A stretch of DNA of 33,937 bases from Anaerolineales bacterium UBA7227 (GTDB lineage Bacteria; Chloroflexota; Anaerolineae; Anaerolineales; Villigracilaceae), in the NCBI GenBank assembly GCA_002473085.1, contig DKTP01000125.1, forward strand, positions 1 through 33,937. Direction: 5' to 3'. The position numbers and the translations under genes were made by a program. Below, in pieces: positions 23,497 to 31,336 of this stretch; position 1 is the first letter of the stretch; every line of letters begins with the position of its first letter. The notes below the pieces were generated by a model. The model was not told the DNA's origin, ran no database searches, and was given only the letters and a program-made list of their open reading frames with translations.

Positions 23497-24624
23497 ATGA
23501 AAGTGACTGTCCTGCAAGAGAACCTCGCCCGCGGACTGAGCGTTGTCTCCCGCGCGGTTTCGCCGCGCAGCACCCTGCCCGTGCTGGCGAACGTGTTGAT
23601 CGCCACCGACGAGGGACGCCTGCGCCTCTCCGCAACCAACCTGGAAATGGGAATCACCTGCTGGATTCCCGCGCGCATCGAGCAGGACGGTTCGACCACG
23701 GTCCCGTCGCGCACCTTCTCGGACCTCGTCAACACCCTGCCCGGCGACCAGGCGCAATTGACCCTCAACGCGCAGACCCAAAGCCTGCACGTGCAATCGG
23801 GCGCGTCGAACAACGACATCAAGTGCATCGACGCGCAGGAGTTTCCGCCCCTGCCCGTGCCGGATATGGAAGGCGCCATCCAACTCAACGTGGTGGATTT
23901 CAAGGAAATGATCCGCCAGGTCGCGTTCGCGGCCTCCACAGACGAATCGCGTCCCGTGCTGATGGGCGTGTTGATGACCGTGGACAAGGACAAGGTCACG
24001 ATGGCCGCGGCCGACGGTTTCCGCCTGTCGGTGCGAAAAGCGGTCTTGTCCTCGCCCGCGCCGAATCCGTTCAACGCCATCATCCCCGCCCGCGCGTTGA
24101 GCGAACTGGCGCGCGTCGCCGGAGACGGCGAAGAGATGATCCACATGGTCGCGCCCAAGGGACGCGGTCAGGTCGTCTTCCGCGTGAAGGATGTGGAACT
24201 CGTCACGCAACTGATTGACGGCGCCTTCCCCGATTATCAGCAGATCATCCCGCGCAGCTACAAATCGCGCACGCTCGTCTCCACCGCCTCGCTGCTCAAA
24301 GCCTGCAAACAGGCCGAGATCTTCGCGCGCGAAGGCTCGAACGTGGCGCGGCTCGACATCAAATCCGCCAACGGCGGCAGCGGCGAAGTCGAAATCTCCG
24401 CCACCTCCGAAGAGACCGGCAAGAACGAAACCATCGTCGAAGCCACCGTGGACGGCAGCGGCGTGCTGATCGCGTTCAACGTCAAGTTCCTGCGCGAGGT
24501 TCTCGAAGTCATCAAAAGCCCCAACGTCGCGCTCGAAACCTCCGCGGCCAACGCGCCGGGCGTCGTCCGGCCGGTGGGCGACGAGGACTTCCTCCACGTC
24601 ATCATGCCGATGCATTTGGGGTAG
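23497..24624 (+). CDS. dnaN: DNA polymerase III beta subunit (sliding clamp)
   Basis: A 375-residue clamp subunit; two form the ring that tethers DNA polymerase III to DNA. Three similar domains of about 125 residues are seen: MKVTVLQENLARGLSVVSRA (domain 1), VVDFKEMIRQVAFAAS...SRPVLMGVL (domain 2) and RSYKSRTLVSTASLLKACKQ (domain 3). The C-terminus HVIMPMHLG has the conserved M-P-M that forms part of the peptide-binding groove. Length is typical. dnaA and recF are not adjacent, so the gene is separated from the classical dnaA-dnaN-recF order, but parS-like sites 4-5 kb away suggest it is still near the origin. Confidence 0.97.
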   Translation: MKVTVLQENLARGLSVVSRAVSPRSTLPVLANVLIATDEGRLRLSATNLEMGITCWIPARIEQDGSTTVPSRTFSDLVNTLPGDQAQLTLNAQTQSLHVQSGASNNDIKCIDAQEFPPLPVPDMEGAIQLNVVDFKEMIRQVAFAASTDESRPVLMGVLMTVDKDKVTMAAADGFRLSVRKAVLSSPAPNPFNAIIPARALSELARVAGDGEEMIHMVAPKGRGQVVFRVKDVELVTQLIDGAFPDYQQIIPRSYKSRTLVSTASLLKACKQAEIFAREGSNVARLDIKSANGGSGEVEISATSEETGKNETIVEATVDGSGVLIAFNVKFLREVLEVIKSPNVALETSAANAPGVVRPVGDEDFLHVIMPMHLG

Positions 24625-24642
24625 ATAGAGAACAGAGAGCAA
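24622..24642. repeat. Degenerate 7-bp periodic tract after dnaN
   Basis: TAGATAG, AGAACAG, AGAGCAA in register, overlapping the dnaN stop codon and leading into the terminator. It resembles the tract after the DUF35 gene (AGAGTAG, AGAGCAG). Confidence 0.6.
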
Positions 24643-24643
24643 T

Positions 24644-24675
24644 AAAAAGTCCTCGTCAGTTGACGAGGACTTTTT
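24644..24675. terminator. Bidirectional rho-independent terminator
   Basis: A 15-bp inverted repeat (AAAAAGTCCTCGTCA / TGACGAGGACTTTTT, 24644-24658 and 24661-24675) with T-runs on both strands, serving the convergent dnaN and YhfC-family genes. Confidence 0.92.
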
Positions 24676-24712
24676 TGTTGATAGGATATCAATAATTTGT
24701 ATAGACAAATCA

Positions 24713-25537
24713 TTAATCAAAGGAAGTTGGATCAAAGAGCGGCGCGTCACCCTGACTTTCAGCCGGCCTCTGCCCCTCGAACTTTTTCCTCAGCCCGAAC
24801 AGGATCGCGAGGCTGACGAGCGCCATCAACGCGACCACGCCCTCGACCGCCAGCGCGCCGACGATCGGCATCAAATAGACCGCCGCCGCGTCCACGACGG
24901 AATGCCACAACACAGCCAGCCAGAACCAGAGCGGCTTTTTGTTGGCAATGCCATAAAGCACCATCGTCGAAAGCGCCAGGTGCAACGTGATGGCGAAGAT
25001 TCGCTCCACGAAACCGAGCAAGCCCATATACGCGGGAGCCGCCCAGAACGCGGCGACCTGCTGTTGCGCGGCCGCCAATTGCTCGACAGGGACTCCCATT
25101 GTGGATAAGTCGGCGCTTTTCAACACCACCATGTTGATAACTGTGAACAGGCTGATCACTCCAAGAATGAAGGCTTCCACGCCGCCGTGTCCCGCGCCGA
25201 CCAAAACGCCTTCGTTCCAGGAGCGCGCGTTCTTGAGGAAGAACTTGAACAACACCCAGCGCGCGGTTTCTTCAAAAATGCCCGCCGCCAAACCGAGGAA
25301 GACGGCGTTGAAGGCGGCCGACCACGCGGGAGGCGGAGACGGCAGAGTCCCGCCGTTGAACAGCGCGGTCGTCCCGTAAAGGAATGGGATGTGCAAAATC
25401 TGCGAGGCGATAAAAGTCAGCGCGCCCGCGAAGAACAACTTCCACGAGAGGCCGAATTTGCGCGTCAGCCAGAACCCGAGCAGGATCGGCAGGACGATCA
25501 TTCCCAAAACACTGATACTTGATGTGACAGCGATCAT
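24713..25537 (-). CDS. YhfC-family intramembrane metalloprotease-like protein
   Basis: A 274-residue protein with about eight membrane helices. Conserved residues of the CPBP/PrsW-related glutamic-protease group are present: E89 and E90 with R93 (FEETARW), and H117 and E121 (GAGHGGVEA). These match the EExxR and later histidine motifs, and the layout matches the YhfC subgroup. Relatives cleave membrane substrates or act in self-immunity against bacteriocins. It is the last gene of the GntR-led operon, 47 bases after DUF4177, with a palindrome in the gap. RBS AAGGAG lies 6 bases before the chosen ATG. Proteolysis and its target are inferred from the family. Confidence 0.8.
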   Translation of the reverse strand: MIAVTSSISVLGMIVLPILLGFWLTRKFGLSWKLFFAGALTFIASQILHIPFLYGTTALFNGGTLPSPPPAWSAAFNAVFLGLAAGIFEETARWVLFKFFLKNARSWNEGVLVGAGHGGVEAFILGVISLFTVINMVVLKSADLSTMGVPVEQLAAAQQQVAAFWAAPAYMGLLGFVERIFAITLHLALSTMVLYGIANKKPLWFWLAVLWHSVVDAAAVYLMPIVGALAVEGVVALMALVSLAILFGLRKKFEGQRPAESQGDAPLFDPTSFD

Positions 25538-25561
25538 TCATTCTCCTTGTTGATCTAGCAG

Positions 25562-25580
25562 AGCGAGATAATATCTCGCT
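25562..25580. repeat. 9-bp palindrome, member of a dispersed family
   Basis: AGCGAGATA-A-TATCTCGCT, a perfect palindrome with a 1-base centre, followed by TACC. Its core AGAGCGAGAT..TATCTCG recurs on the opposite strand at 32961-32982. Confidence 0.75.
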
Positions 25581-25584
25581 TACC

Positions 25585-25809
25585 CTACCGCGATGGCATC
25601 GAGCGGCGGCGGATGACTTCCCGCGTCAACGGACGCTTGGCGATGACGTTGATCTTGTTGGCATTCTCCAAAATGTGCGTGGACACGACTTCCCAGCCGT
25701 CCATACCCCACTCGTTGAGCAGCTCCTCCAACTCGTCCGCGGGGACGCCCTTGAAGAACCCGCCGACCGCCTGCACGCGGTATTCCCATTTCTGCATTTC
25801 TTCGGTCAT
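25585..25809 (-). CDS. DUF4177-type small protein
   Basis: A 74-residue soluble protein. It has the DUF4177 pattern: KWEYRVQAVG at the start, LEELLNEWGMDGWEVVSTHI in the middle and INVIAKRP at the end, about one small alpha/beta domain. The arginine-rich tail (REVIRRRSMPSR) is extra. The AGGAGG ribosome binding site overlaps the stop codon of the upstream permease, so the two are translationally coupled. The family's function is unknown; a small regulator or ligand-binding accessory of the transporter is possible but unproven. Confidence 0.82.
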   Translation of the reverse strand: MTEEMQKWEYRVQAVGGFFKGVPADELEELLNEWGMDGWEVVSTHILENANKINVIAKRPLTREVIRRRSMPSR

Positions 25810-25818
25810 TCCGACCTC

Positions 25819-26643
25819 CTACAATTTTGCGATCAACGAACTGCGGTTGAACTTCTTCACGCTCAGGTAGAGCAGCAGCGCGTCCGCCAGCCAGACGAAC
25901 AGGCCGATTATCATCACCGTCCCGACGCCGAGGAACAGAACGCCGCTGACCTGTCCGATCACCAGCGCCAGGACCAGAACCACCAGCGAGGCGCTCAACT
26001 GGTAGGCTTCCATGAAGGTCTTGACCCGCGAAGAGATCAGCACCGTGGCGGAAATTCCCAGCACGGCCAGCGCGGGCGTCAGCCAGAACATCATCGGCCA
26101 CCAGGTCGCCAGCGGGAACCAGATGCGCCCAAAGAGCGGATAACTCGCCGCGTCCACCACGACAATATAAACTGCGTACGTGATCCACGAAAGCCCGATG
26201 GCGGGAAGGATTGCCGCCAGCGCCTTGCCGAGGAACAGTTCCAGGTCGCTGGTCGGCGCGTAGAGCAGCGCTTCGAGCGTCTTGCGTTCGCGCTCGCCCA
26301 CGAAGGAGTCCGAGCCGACCACCGTCGAGAACATCAACGGCATGATCAGGAACATGGGCGCGAGCATAAATCCTGCTGCGTAAAGCACGAAGGTTTGCTC
26401 CAGGCTTTTTCCGTCGAACAACGCCTGAAACGCGGGCGGCATATTGCGCATCAGCGCGTCCAGGTCGCCCAGTTCGCGCTGCACGTCCTCCACAGGGATG
26501 ACCTGCGGCAGGACGATGAACAGGATCGGCATGGCAACGGCGAAGATCAGCGGCACAACGACGGCGGGTCCCCAGGCCGCTTTATTCTGGCGCGCTTCTT
26601 TTAAATCTTTTTGGACAATCGCCCAGATCGAACGCCAGTTCAT
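25819..26643 (-). CDS. ABC-2-type transporter permease
   Basis: A 274-residue permease with about six membrane helices. The N-terminus (WRSIWAIVQKDLKEARQNKA) is the usual amphipathic entry of ABC-2 exporters, and GERERKTLEALLYAPTSDLE is the conserved elbow motif of this family (GERE..TLE..L..P). It overlaps the upstream ATPase gene by 4 bases (ATGA at 26640-26643) and is followed by DUF4177 after 9 bases. The pair should form an exporter; with SdpI and YhfC proteins in the operon, export of or protection from membrane-active peptides is plausible. Confidence 0.92.
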   Translation of the reverse strand: MNWRSIWAIVQKDLKEARQNKAAWGPAVVVPLIFAVAMPILFIVLPQVIPVEDVQRELGDLDALMRNMPPAFQALFDGKSLEQTFVLYAAGFMLAPMFLIMPLMFSTVVGSDSFVGERERKTLEALLYAPTSDLELFLGKALAAILPAIGLSWITYAVYIVVVDAASYPLFGRIWFPLATWWPMMFWLTPALAVLGISATVLISSRVKTFMEAYQLSASLVVLVLALVIGQVSGVLFLGVGTVMIIGLFVWLADALLLYLSVKKFNRSSLIAKL

Positions 26644-27578
26644 TTTTCACCTGCCTGCAACGCAAAATAGATGTCTTCCAGCGTGTAATCGCGCGGGATT
26701 ACCTTGAGAATCGGGACATTTTCCCGCGCCAAAGCCGCCACCACCTGCGGGATGATTTCCTCCGCCTCGACTTGAACCGCCAGCGTCTCCTTCTCCGCCT
26801 GGACATGTCTCACGCCGCCCAAGGCCTGGATCCTGGCTGAGGCCGATTCCGCCGACGCGCCCTCGAACAGGCGGATATCTACCCAGGTCACGGGCCACAA
26901 CTTGCGCGCCAACTCCTTCAGGCTGCCCAGCGCCAAAATGCGCCCTTTGTTCAGCACCGCCACGCGGTCGCACAGGCGCTGCGCTTCGAGCAGGTTATGG
27001 GTCGCCAGCAGGATGGTCTGCCCGTTTTGGCGTCCCAGGTCGGCGATCAGCGCGTTGACGTGCTGCGCGGCTTCAGGGTCGAGTCCGCTGGTCGGCTCGT
27101 CGAGGAAGAGCAGCGGCGGTTTGTGGATGAGCGCCCGGGCGAGGGCCAGTCTCTGCTTCATGCCCTTACTGTAGGTCTCCACCTTGTCTTTGGCGCGGTC
27201 TTGCAAGCCGAAGAAGGCCAGCATTTCCAAAACGCGGGGTTTCAGGTCCGCTTCGGGGATGCCCGCCAGGGTTGCGAAGAAGGCGAGGTTCTCGTAAGCC
27301 GAGAGCCGCTCGTAGAGCGCGGGAGTCTCCGTCAGCACGCCGGTCTGTTGGCGGACGCGCTGACCGTCCGAAGCAGGATCCAGCCCGAAGACGCGCGCCG
27401 AACCGCCGCTCGGAGGCAGGATCCCGTTCAGCAGGCGGACAGTGGTCGTCTTGCCGGCGCCGTTCGGGCCGAGCAGTCCGAAGACCTCGCCCGGTTTCAC
27501 GTGAAACGTCATCCCGTCCACGGCGCGGTTCGCGCCGAAGACGCGTTCCAGGCCCTCGACTTCAACGATGTCAGTCAT
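26640..27578 (-). CDS. ABC transporter ATP-binding protein
   Basis: A 312-residue ATPase. Walker A is GPNGAGKTTT near residue 38, the signature is YSKGMKQRLALARAL near 135, and Walker B with the D-loop is LLFLDEPTSGLDPEAA near 157. A C-terminal extension of about 90 residues (DIRLFEGASAESASARIQAL onward) resembles the regulatory tail of NatA/BcrA-type ATPases. The ATG at 27578 overlaps the stop of the SdpI-like gene (ATGA). Longer upstream starts would run into that gene. The coding sequence contains a perfect parS core (27494-27507), which encodes FHVKP. Confidence 0.94.
   Translation of the reverse strand: MTDIVEVEGLERVFGANRAVDGMTFHVKPGEVFGLLGPNGAGKTTTVRLLNGILPPSGGSARVFGLDPASDGQRVRQQTGVLTETPALYERLSAYENLAFFATLAGIPEADLKPRVLEMLAFFGLQDRAKDKVETYSKGMKQRLALARALIHKPPLLFLDEPTSGLDPEAAQHVNALIADLGRQNGQTILLATHNLLEAQRLCDRVAVLNKGRILALGSLKELARKLWPVTWVDIRLFEGASAESASARIQALGGVRHVQAEKETLAVQVEAEEIIPQVVAALARENVPILKVIPRDYTLEDIYFALQAGEK
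27494..27507. other. parS: parS-like site inside the ABC ATPase gene
   Basis: GTTTCACGTGAAAC, a perfect 14-bp palindrome equal to the core of the bacterial parS consensus TGTTTCACGTGAAACA (14 of 16 with flanks). It lies in the coding sequence, as parS sites often do. ParB is expected to bind and spread from here to partition the chromosome. Confidence 0.85.
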
Positions 27579-28216
27579 GGGTTCTCCCGCCGCCAGAGAA
27601 TATACGAGTAGACAATCGGCACAAAAGCGGCCGCCAGCAAGGCCGCCAGCATAAGCCAGACGCCCGCCTCGCCGAGGAAGGCGCTGACGATGGTGATCGC
27701 GCCCGCCAGCATAAACAGCTTCGCGCCGAGTTTGTGCGTCGCGTCCCAGACCGTTTCGCTGGAGAGCGTCCACGGCGTGCGGATGCCGATGAAGAAGTTG
27801 CGTTTGGCCTTGCCCGTCATATAGCCCACGCCGACGAACAGCAAGCCGACGATCGGCAGCAGCGCGTAGGTCATGTTGAATTGGTAGCCGAGCGCGGCGG
27901 CCAGGATCAGTCCGAAGACCAAGAACATGTACGCCGTAAAAGCCACGATGAATCCGTTGAAAATGCCGAGGAATTTGGCGATGTTGGCTTTGAGCGGGTC
28001 AATCTGCGGGATGACCAGAAACAGCGACAGCAGGACGATCGTCATGATCGGCACGAGGAACACGCCCCAGAATTTGGACATGTAGCCGTCCACCTCCCCC
28101 GCCGCGTTCCAGTGCGAGGGCATGGGGTCGGGCAGGCGGGCGTACAGGACGGCGGCGGCAAAGAGCATGACCGCGACCAGGCAAAGCGAAACAATGACGG
28201 ATGTTTTAGTGGACAT
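27575..28216 (-). CDS. SdpI/DUF1648-family membrane protein
   Basis: A 213-residue protein with about six membrane helices. The N-terminal DUF1648 part has LPDPMPSHWNAAGEVDGYMS (residues 28-47), and the C-terminal SdpI part has KRNFFIGIRTPWTLSSETVW (138-157) followed by THKLGAKLFMLAG. SdpI confers immunity to the SdpC peptide toxin in Bacillus subtilis; many relatives have unknown roles. The start at 28216 is set by AAAAGGAG 6 bases upstream; an earlier in-frame start would include the hairpin. The stop overlaps the ATPase start (ATGA). It is the third gene of the GntR-led operon. Confidence 0.88.
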   Translation of the reverse strand: MSTKTSVIVSLCLVAVMLFAAAVLYARLPDPMPSHWNAAGEVDGYMSKFWGVFLVPIMTIVLLSLFLVIPQIDPLKANIAKFLGIFNGFIVAFTAYMFLVFGLILAAALGYQFNMTYALLPIVGLLFVGVGYMTGKAKRNFFIGIRTPWTLSSETVWDATHKLGAKLFMLAGAITIVSAFLGEAGVWLMLAALLAAAFVPIVYSYILWRRENP

Positions 28217-28228
28217 TTTTCTCCTTTT

Positions 28229-28255
28229 GCGGGGCGGAACGCCATTCCGCCCCGC
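28229..28255. promoter_or_regulatory. Strong hairpin just before the SdpI ribosome binding site
   Basis: An 11-bp perfect GC-rich stem (GCGGGGCGGAA/TTCCGCCCCGC) with a 5-base loop. On the minus strand it is followed by AAAAGGAG and the SdpI start. There is no T-run, so it is more likely an mRNA stability or partial-attenuation element than a full terminator. Confidence 0.7.
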
Positions 28256-28256
28256 A

Positions 28257-28272
28257 TGTTTCACGTGAAACG
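28257..28272. other. parS: parS-like site between stomatin and SdpI genes
   Basis: TGTTTCACGTGAAACG matches the parS consensus at 15 of 16 positions. It lies in the 58-base gap of the operon, next to the hairpin, 763 bases from the other site. Confidence 0.9.
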
Positions 28273-28274
28273 GA

Positions 28275-29207
28275 CTATTTCTCCGCCGGCAGGTTTTGCT
28301 GCGCCATCGAGACCACGCCGCTGATCCCGCCGAGGTTCATCGTATCCACCGCGGACGAGGGGACGATGACCAGCGCGCCCTTTTCCTTGAGTCCCTCGAA
28401 GAGCATGTTCATGGCGCGCAGGTGCAGCGCGGTGGGATTGTTCTGGTAGGCCCGCGAGGCCTCGGCGAACGATTCGGCGATCTGCTTCTCGGATTCGCCG
28501 AGGATGACGCGCGCCTGGCGCTCGCGTTCGGCCTGCGCCTGGCGGGACATGGCGTCCTCCAAATCCTGCGGGATGACGATGTCGCGGATCTCCACCGATT
28601 GCACGGTCACGCCCCAGGGCGTGGTGCGCTCGTCAATCACCTGCTGGAGTTCCTTGTCGATTACGCTGCGCCCGACGAGGATGTCGGCCAGCATCATGCG
28701 CCCGGTGATGTCGCGCAGGGCGGTCTGGGCGGCCCAGTCCACGGCGGCGCGGTAATCTTCCACTTCGAGGGCGGCTTTTTCCGCGTCCCAGACGACCCAG
28801 AACAGCACCGCGTCCACGTCCACGGGGACGGTGTCCTTCGTCAGCGTCTTCTGCGCGGCGAAGGGCGTGACCATCACGCGGTGGTCTATCCACGAGGGGA
28901 TGGCGTCCACGATGGGGACGATCCAGAACAGGCCGGGGCCGGCCAGTTTGTGGAATTTTCCCAGCCGCAGGACGACCGCCTTCTCCCACTGCGAGGCGAT
29001 CTTGAGCGCGAACAGGATGTAGACGGCGATCAGGGTCAGTCCCAGCGTATAAGTTCCAACCAGCCAATCGGGACCCTTTTCAGCCATAAGAGTCGCGCCG
29101 AGAACCGTCGCGATCATCAGGATGGCGAAGATCATGCCCGCAACGCCCGAAACGTGCGAGTTGGCTTTCTGGCTTTTTGACAGATCTTTCCTCGTTTTGA
29201 TGTCCAT
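28275..29207 (-). CDS. SPFH-domain protein, stomatin/slipin-like
   Basis: A 310-residue membrane protein. Residues 1-20 are basic and polar; two membrane helices follow (about 21-43 and 48-72). The SPFH domain starts at SQWEKAVVLRLGKFHKLAGP and runs through PVDVDAVLFWVVWD and LRDITGRMMLADILVGR, then a coiled-coil-like stretch rich in Ala, Glu, Gln and Arg (SRQAQAERERQARVILGESE). This is the stomatin/slipin pattern; such proteins form ring-like assemblies in membranes and often partner with a protease (NfeD is the usual neighbour, absent here). RBS AAAGGAG precedes the ATG, 11 bases after the GntR stop. Confidence 0.92.
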   Translation of the reverse strand: MDIKTRKDLSKSQKANSHVSGVAGMIFAILMIATVLGATLMAEKGPDWLVGTYTLGLTLIAVYILFALKIASQWEKAVVLRLGKFHKLAGPGLFWIVPIVDAIPSWIDHRVMVTPFAAQKTLTKDTVPVDVDAVLFWVVWDAEKAALEVEDYRAAVDWAAQTALRDITGRMMLADILVGRSVIDKELQQVIDERTTPWGVTVQSVEIRDIVIPQDLEDAMSRQAQAERERQARVILGESEKQIAESFAEASRAYQNNPTALHLRAMNMLFEGLKEKGALVIVPSSAVDTMNLGGISGVVSMAQQNLPAEK

Positions 29208-29218
29208 GTCATTCTCCT

Positions 29219-29635
29219 TTATTTTTCGAGATCCTGCGTTTCTTTCCAAACTTTGAGCTGCTCGCCGACCATCTGGCGGATTTCCGCCTGCGAGAAGTCC
29301 AGGCGGAACGCCTCTTCAAGGAAGCGGCGCGTCAAGCCTTCGAGCGCTTCGCGCCGCAGTCTTTCCGTCACTTTCGGCGGCGGGGTTTCGGTGATGTAGG
29401 TGCCGCGTCCCTGCTGCGTGGAGATGATGCGCGCTTCGTCCAGAATTCGATAGGCGCGCGCCACGGTGTTGAAGTTGACGCGCAACTCCTCCGCCAGTGC
29501 CCGCACGGTGGGGAGTTGGTCGCCCGGTTTCAGGATTCCGCCCGCGGCCTGCGCCTGGATCTGGTTGACGATCTGAACGTAGATCGGCAAGCCGGAACGG
29601 AAGTCAATTTGAAGCGCCAGTTTGTTGTTTGCCAT
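29219..29635 (-). CDS. GntR-family regulator, YtrA type
   Basis: A 138-residue repressor-type protein. The winged helix-turn-helix occupies about residues 10-80 (PIYVQIVNQIQAQAAGGILK, then GDQLPTVRALAEELRVNFNT, then GRGTYI), and only a short helical tail (about 85-138) follows, which defines the YtrA subfamily. YtrA regulators usually control the ABC transporter operon they lead and respond to cell-envelope stress. That fits here: it is the first gene of an operon with an ABC-2 exporter. Its promoter contains a repeated GATACAATT that could be its own operator. Confidence 0.93.
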   Translation of the reverse strand: MANNKLALQIDFRSGLPIYVQIVNQIQAQAAGGILKPGDQLPTVRALAEELRVNFNTVARAYRILDEARIISTQQGRGTYITETPPPKVTERLRREALEGLTRRFLEEAFRLDFSQAEIRQMVGEQLKVWKETQDLEK

Positions 29636-29661
29636 GAAATGTATCTTTGTACGTTTGTAAT

Positions 29662-29707
29662 AATTGTATCAATGTCTCAATTGTATCCGTCCCTGGAAAT
29701 TTGTCAA
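29662..29707 (-). promoter_or_regulatory. Promoter of the GntR-led operon with possible operator repeats
   Basis: On the minus strand: TTGACA (29707-29702), a 16-base spacer and TACAAT (29685-29680). GATACAATT occurs twice (29687-29679 and 29670-29662), 17 bases apart, the first covering the -10 box. Autorepression by the YtrA-type protein is inferred. Confidence 0.75.
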
Positions 29708-29858
29708 GGGCGGACAAAGCCGCGGGCGGCGGGGCCGCCGTCCCGTTGGAAGGAGGCGGGGAGTCCGCCCGGCGTCTCCTCCTCATGGTAGAATTCCATT
29801 TGCACGACCCATCCATAATATAGGATACCGTTAAACAAGCGGGATCAAGGAGTGTGAA

Positions 29859-30746
29859 ATGGAAGTCAAAACCGGAACCTGGGCCGAGAAAAAAGGTCTG
29901 GCGCAAATGTTAAAGGGCGGCGTCATCATGGACGTGGTGACGCCCGAACACGCCCGCATCGCCGAGGACGCCGGCGCCTGCGCGGTGATGGCGCTCGAAC
30001 GCGTGCCGGCCGACATCCGCGCGAGCGGCGGCGTGGTCCGCATGTCGGACCCCGAACTGATTCTGAAGATCATGGATAGCGTGAGCATCCCCGTGATGGC
30101 GAAGTGCCGCATCGGGCATTTCGTCGAGGCGCAGATTCTCGAAGCGCTGGGCGTGGACTATATTGACGAGTCGGAAGTGCTGACGCCCGCCGACGAATCC
30201 AACCACATTTTGAAGCACAATTTCAAAGTCCCGTTCGTGTGCGGATGCCGCAACCTCGGCGAGGCGCTGCGGCGACTGGGCGAAGGCGCGGCCATGATCC
30301 GCACGAAGGGCGAGGCCGGCACCGGCGACGTGGTCGAGGCGGTCCGTCACGCCCGCACCGTGCTGGGCGACATCCGCAAGTTGACCACGATGGCGGACGA
30401 GGAACTGATGCGCTATTCGAAGGAAATCGGCGCGCCGTACGAACTCGTCAAAGAGACGAAGGAACTCGGACGCATGCCGGTCGTCAATTTCGCGGCGGGC
30501 GGAGTGGCGACCCCCGCGGACGCGGCGCTGATGATGCAGCTCGGCGTGGACGGCGTCTTCGTCGGCTCGGGCATCTTCAAGAGCGGCAACCCCGCCAAGC
30601 GCGCCGCGGCCATCGTCAAAGCCGTGACGCATTACCAGGACGCGTCCATCCTCGCGGAAGTCAGCAAGAACCTCGGCGAGGCGATGGTCGGGCGCAACAT
30701 TTCGCAGATGCCCGAAGAAGAAAAGATCGCGGGCCGCGGCTGGTAA
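29859..30746 (+). CDS. pdxS: Pyridoxal 5'-phosphate synthase, lyase subunit
   Basis: A 295-residue TIM-barrel subunit that condenses ribose 5-phosphate, glyceraldehyde 3-phosphate and ammonia to pyridoxal 5'-phosphate (DXP-independent vitamin B6 route). Conserved blocks are visible: [50 protein letters not shown] with the catalytic lysine region, [25 protein letters not shown] and [14 protein letters not shown]. Length is normal. RBS AAGGAG lies upstream. The glutaminase subunit pdxT follows after 9 bases. The 223-base divergent gap to the GntR gene holds no clear pdxS promoter. Confidence 0.98.
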   Translation: MEVKTGTWAEKKGLAQMLKGGVIMDVVTPEHARIAEDAGACAVMALERVPADIRASGGVVRMSDPELILKIMDSVSIPVMAKCRIGHFVEAQILEALGVDYIDESEVLTPADESNHILKHNFKVPFVCGCRNLGEALRRLGEGAAMIRTKGEAGTGDVVEAVRHARTVLGDIRKLTTMADEELMRYSKEIGAPYELVKETKELGRMPVVNFAAGGVATPADAALMMQLGVDGVFVGSGIFKSGNPAKRAAAIVKAVTHYQDASILAEVSKNLGEAMVGRNISQMPEEEKIAGRGW

Positions 30747-30755
30747 TTGCGACGC

Positions 30756-31334
30756 ATGAAAATCGGAGTCCTCGCCCTTCAGGGCGACTTTGCGGAACAC
30801 ATCGCCATGCTCAGGCGCGTCGGCGCGGAGGCTGTGGAGGTGCGCCTGCCCGGTCACCTCGACGGCCTGCACGGGCTCGTCATCCCCGGCGGGGAGTCGA
30901 CGACCATCGGCAAGCTGGCCGTTGATTTCGAATTGATGGAGCCGCTGCGCGAGTTCGGAAAAAGACGCGCTGTCTGGGGGACCTGCGCCGGCATGATCTT
31001 TCTCTCGAAGGACGCCGGGCGCGACCAACCCCTGCTGGGCCTCATGGACATCGTCGTCCAGCGGAACGCGTTCGGGCGCCAGGTCGACTCGTTCGAAGCG
31101 GACCTCGACATCCCCGAACTCAAGCGCGCCACAGGCTCGGACGCGCCGTTCCACGCGGTCTTCATCCGCGCGCCGATCATCGAATCGGTGAGCGGCGAGG
31201 CGCGGATCCTCGCCTCGGCCCCCGACGGGAGGATCGTCGCCGCCCAACAGGGACGCCTGCTCGCGACCTCCTTCCATCCCGAACTCACAGACGACACGCG
31301 CTTCCACGAATACTTCCTGTCGCTGGCGGGTTAA
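30756..31334 (+). CDS. pdxT: Pyridoxal 5'-phosphate synthase, glutaminase subunit
   Basis: A 192-residue class I glutaminase that releases ammonia from glutamine and channels it to PdxS. The triad is visible: C77 in GTCAGM, with H174 and E176 in SFHPELTDD; the oxyanion-hole segment is PGGESTT (44-50). The start is the ATG at 30756 ([12 protein letters not shown], the usual family start), not the TTG nine bases earlier. It is 9 bases downstream of pdxS and overlaps nothing; a GTG-started gene follows after 2 bases. Confidence 0.97.
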   Translation: MKIGVLALQGDFAEHIAMLRRVGAEAVEVRLPGHLDGLHGLVIPGGESTTIGKLAVDFELMEPLREFGKRRAVWGTCAGMIFLSKDAGRDQPLLGLMDIVVQRNAFGRQVDSFEADLDIPELKRATGSDAPFHAVFIRAPIIESVSGEARILASAPDGRIVAAQQGRLLATSFHPELTDDTRFHEYFLSLAG

Positions 31335-31336
31335 CC

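Noticed and set aside
25100..25108. Consensus DnaA box TGTGGATAA as evidence of an origin
   Set aside because: It is a single box inside the YhfC-family gene, with no cluster of boxes and no AT-rich unwinding region nearby; one such 9-mer can occur by chance in 34 kb.
29727..29740. CGGCGG-GG-CCGCCG hairpin in the GntR-pdxS gap as a riboswitch or attenuator for pdxS
   Set aside because: It has a 2-base loop, lies over 110 bases from the gene, and no conserved riboswitch pattern is visible.
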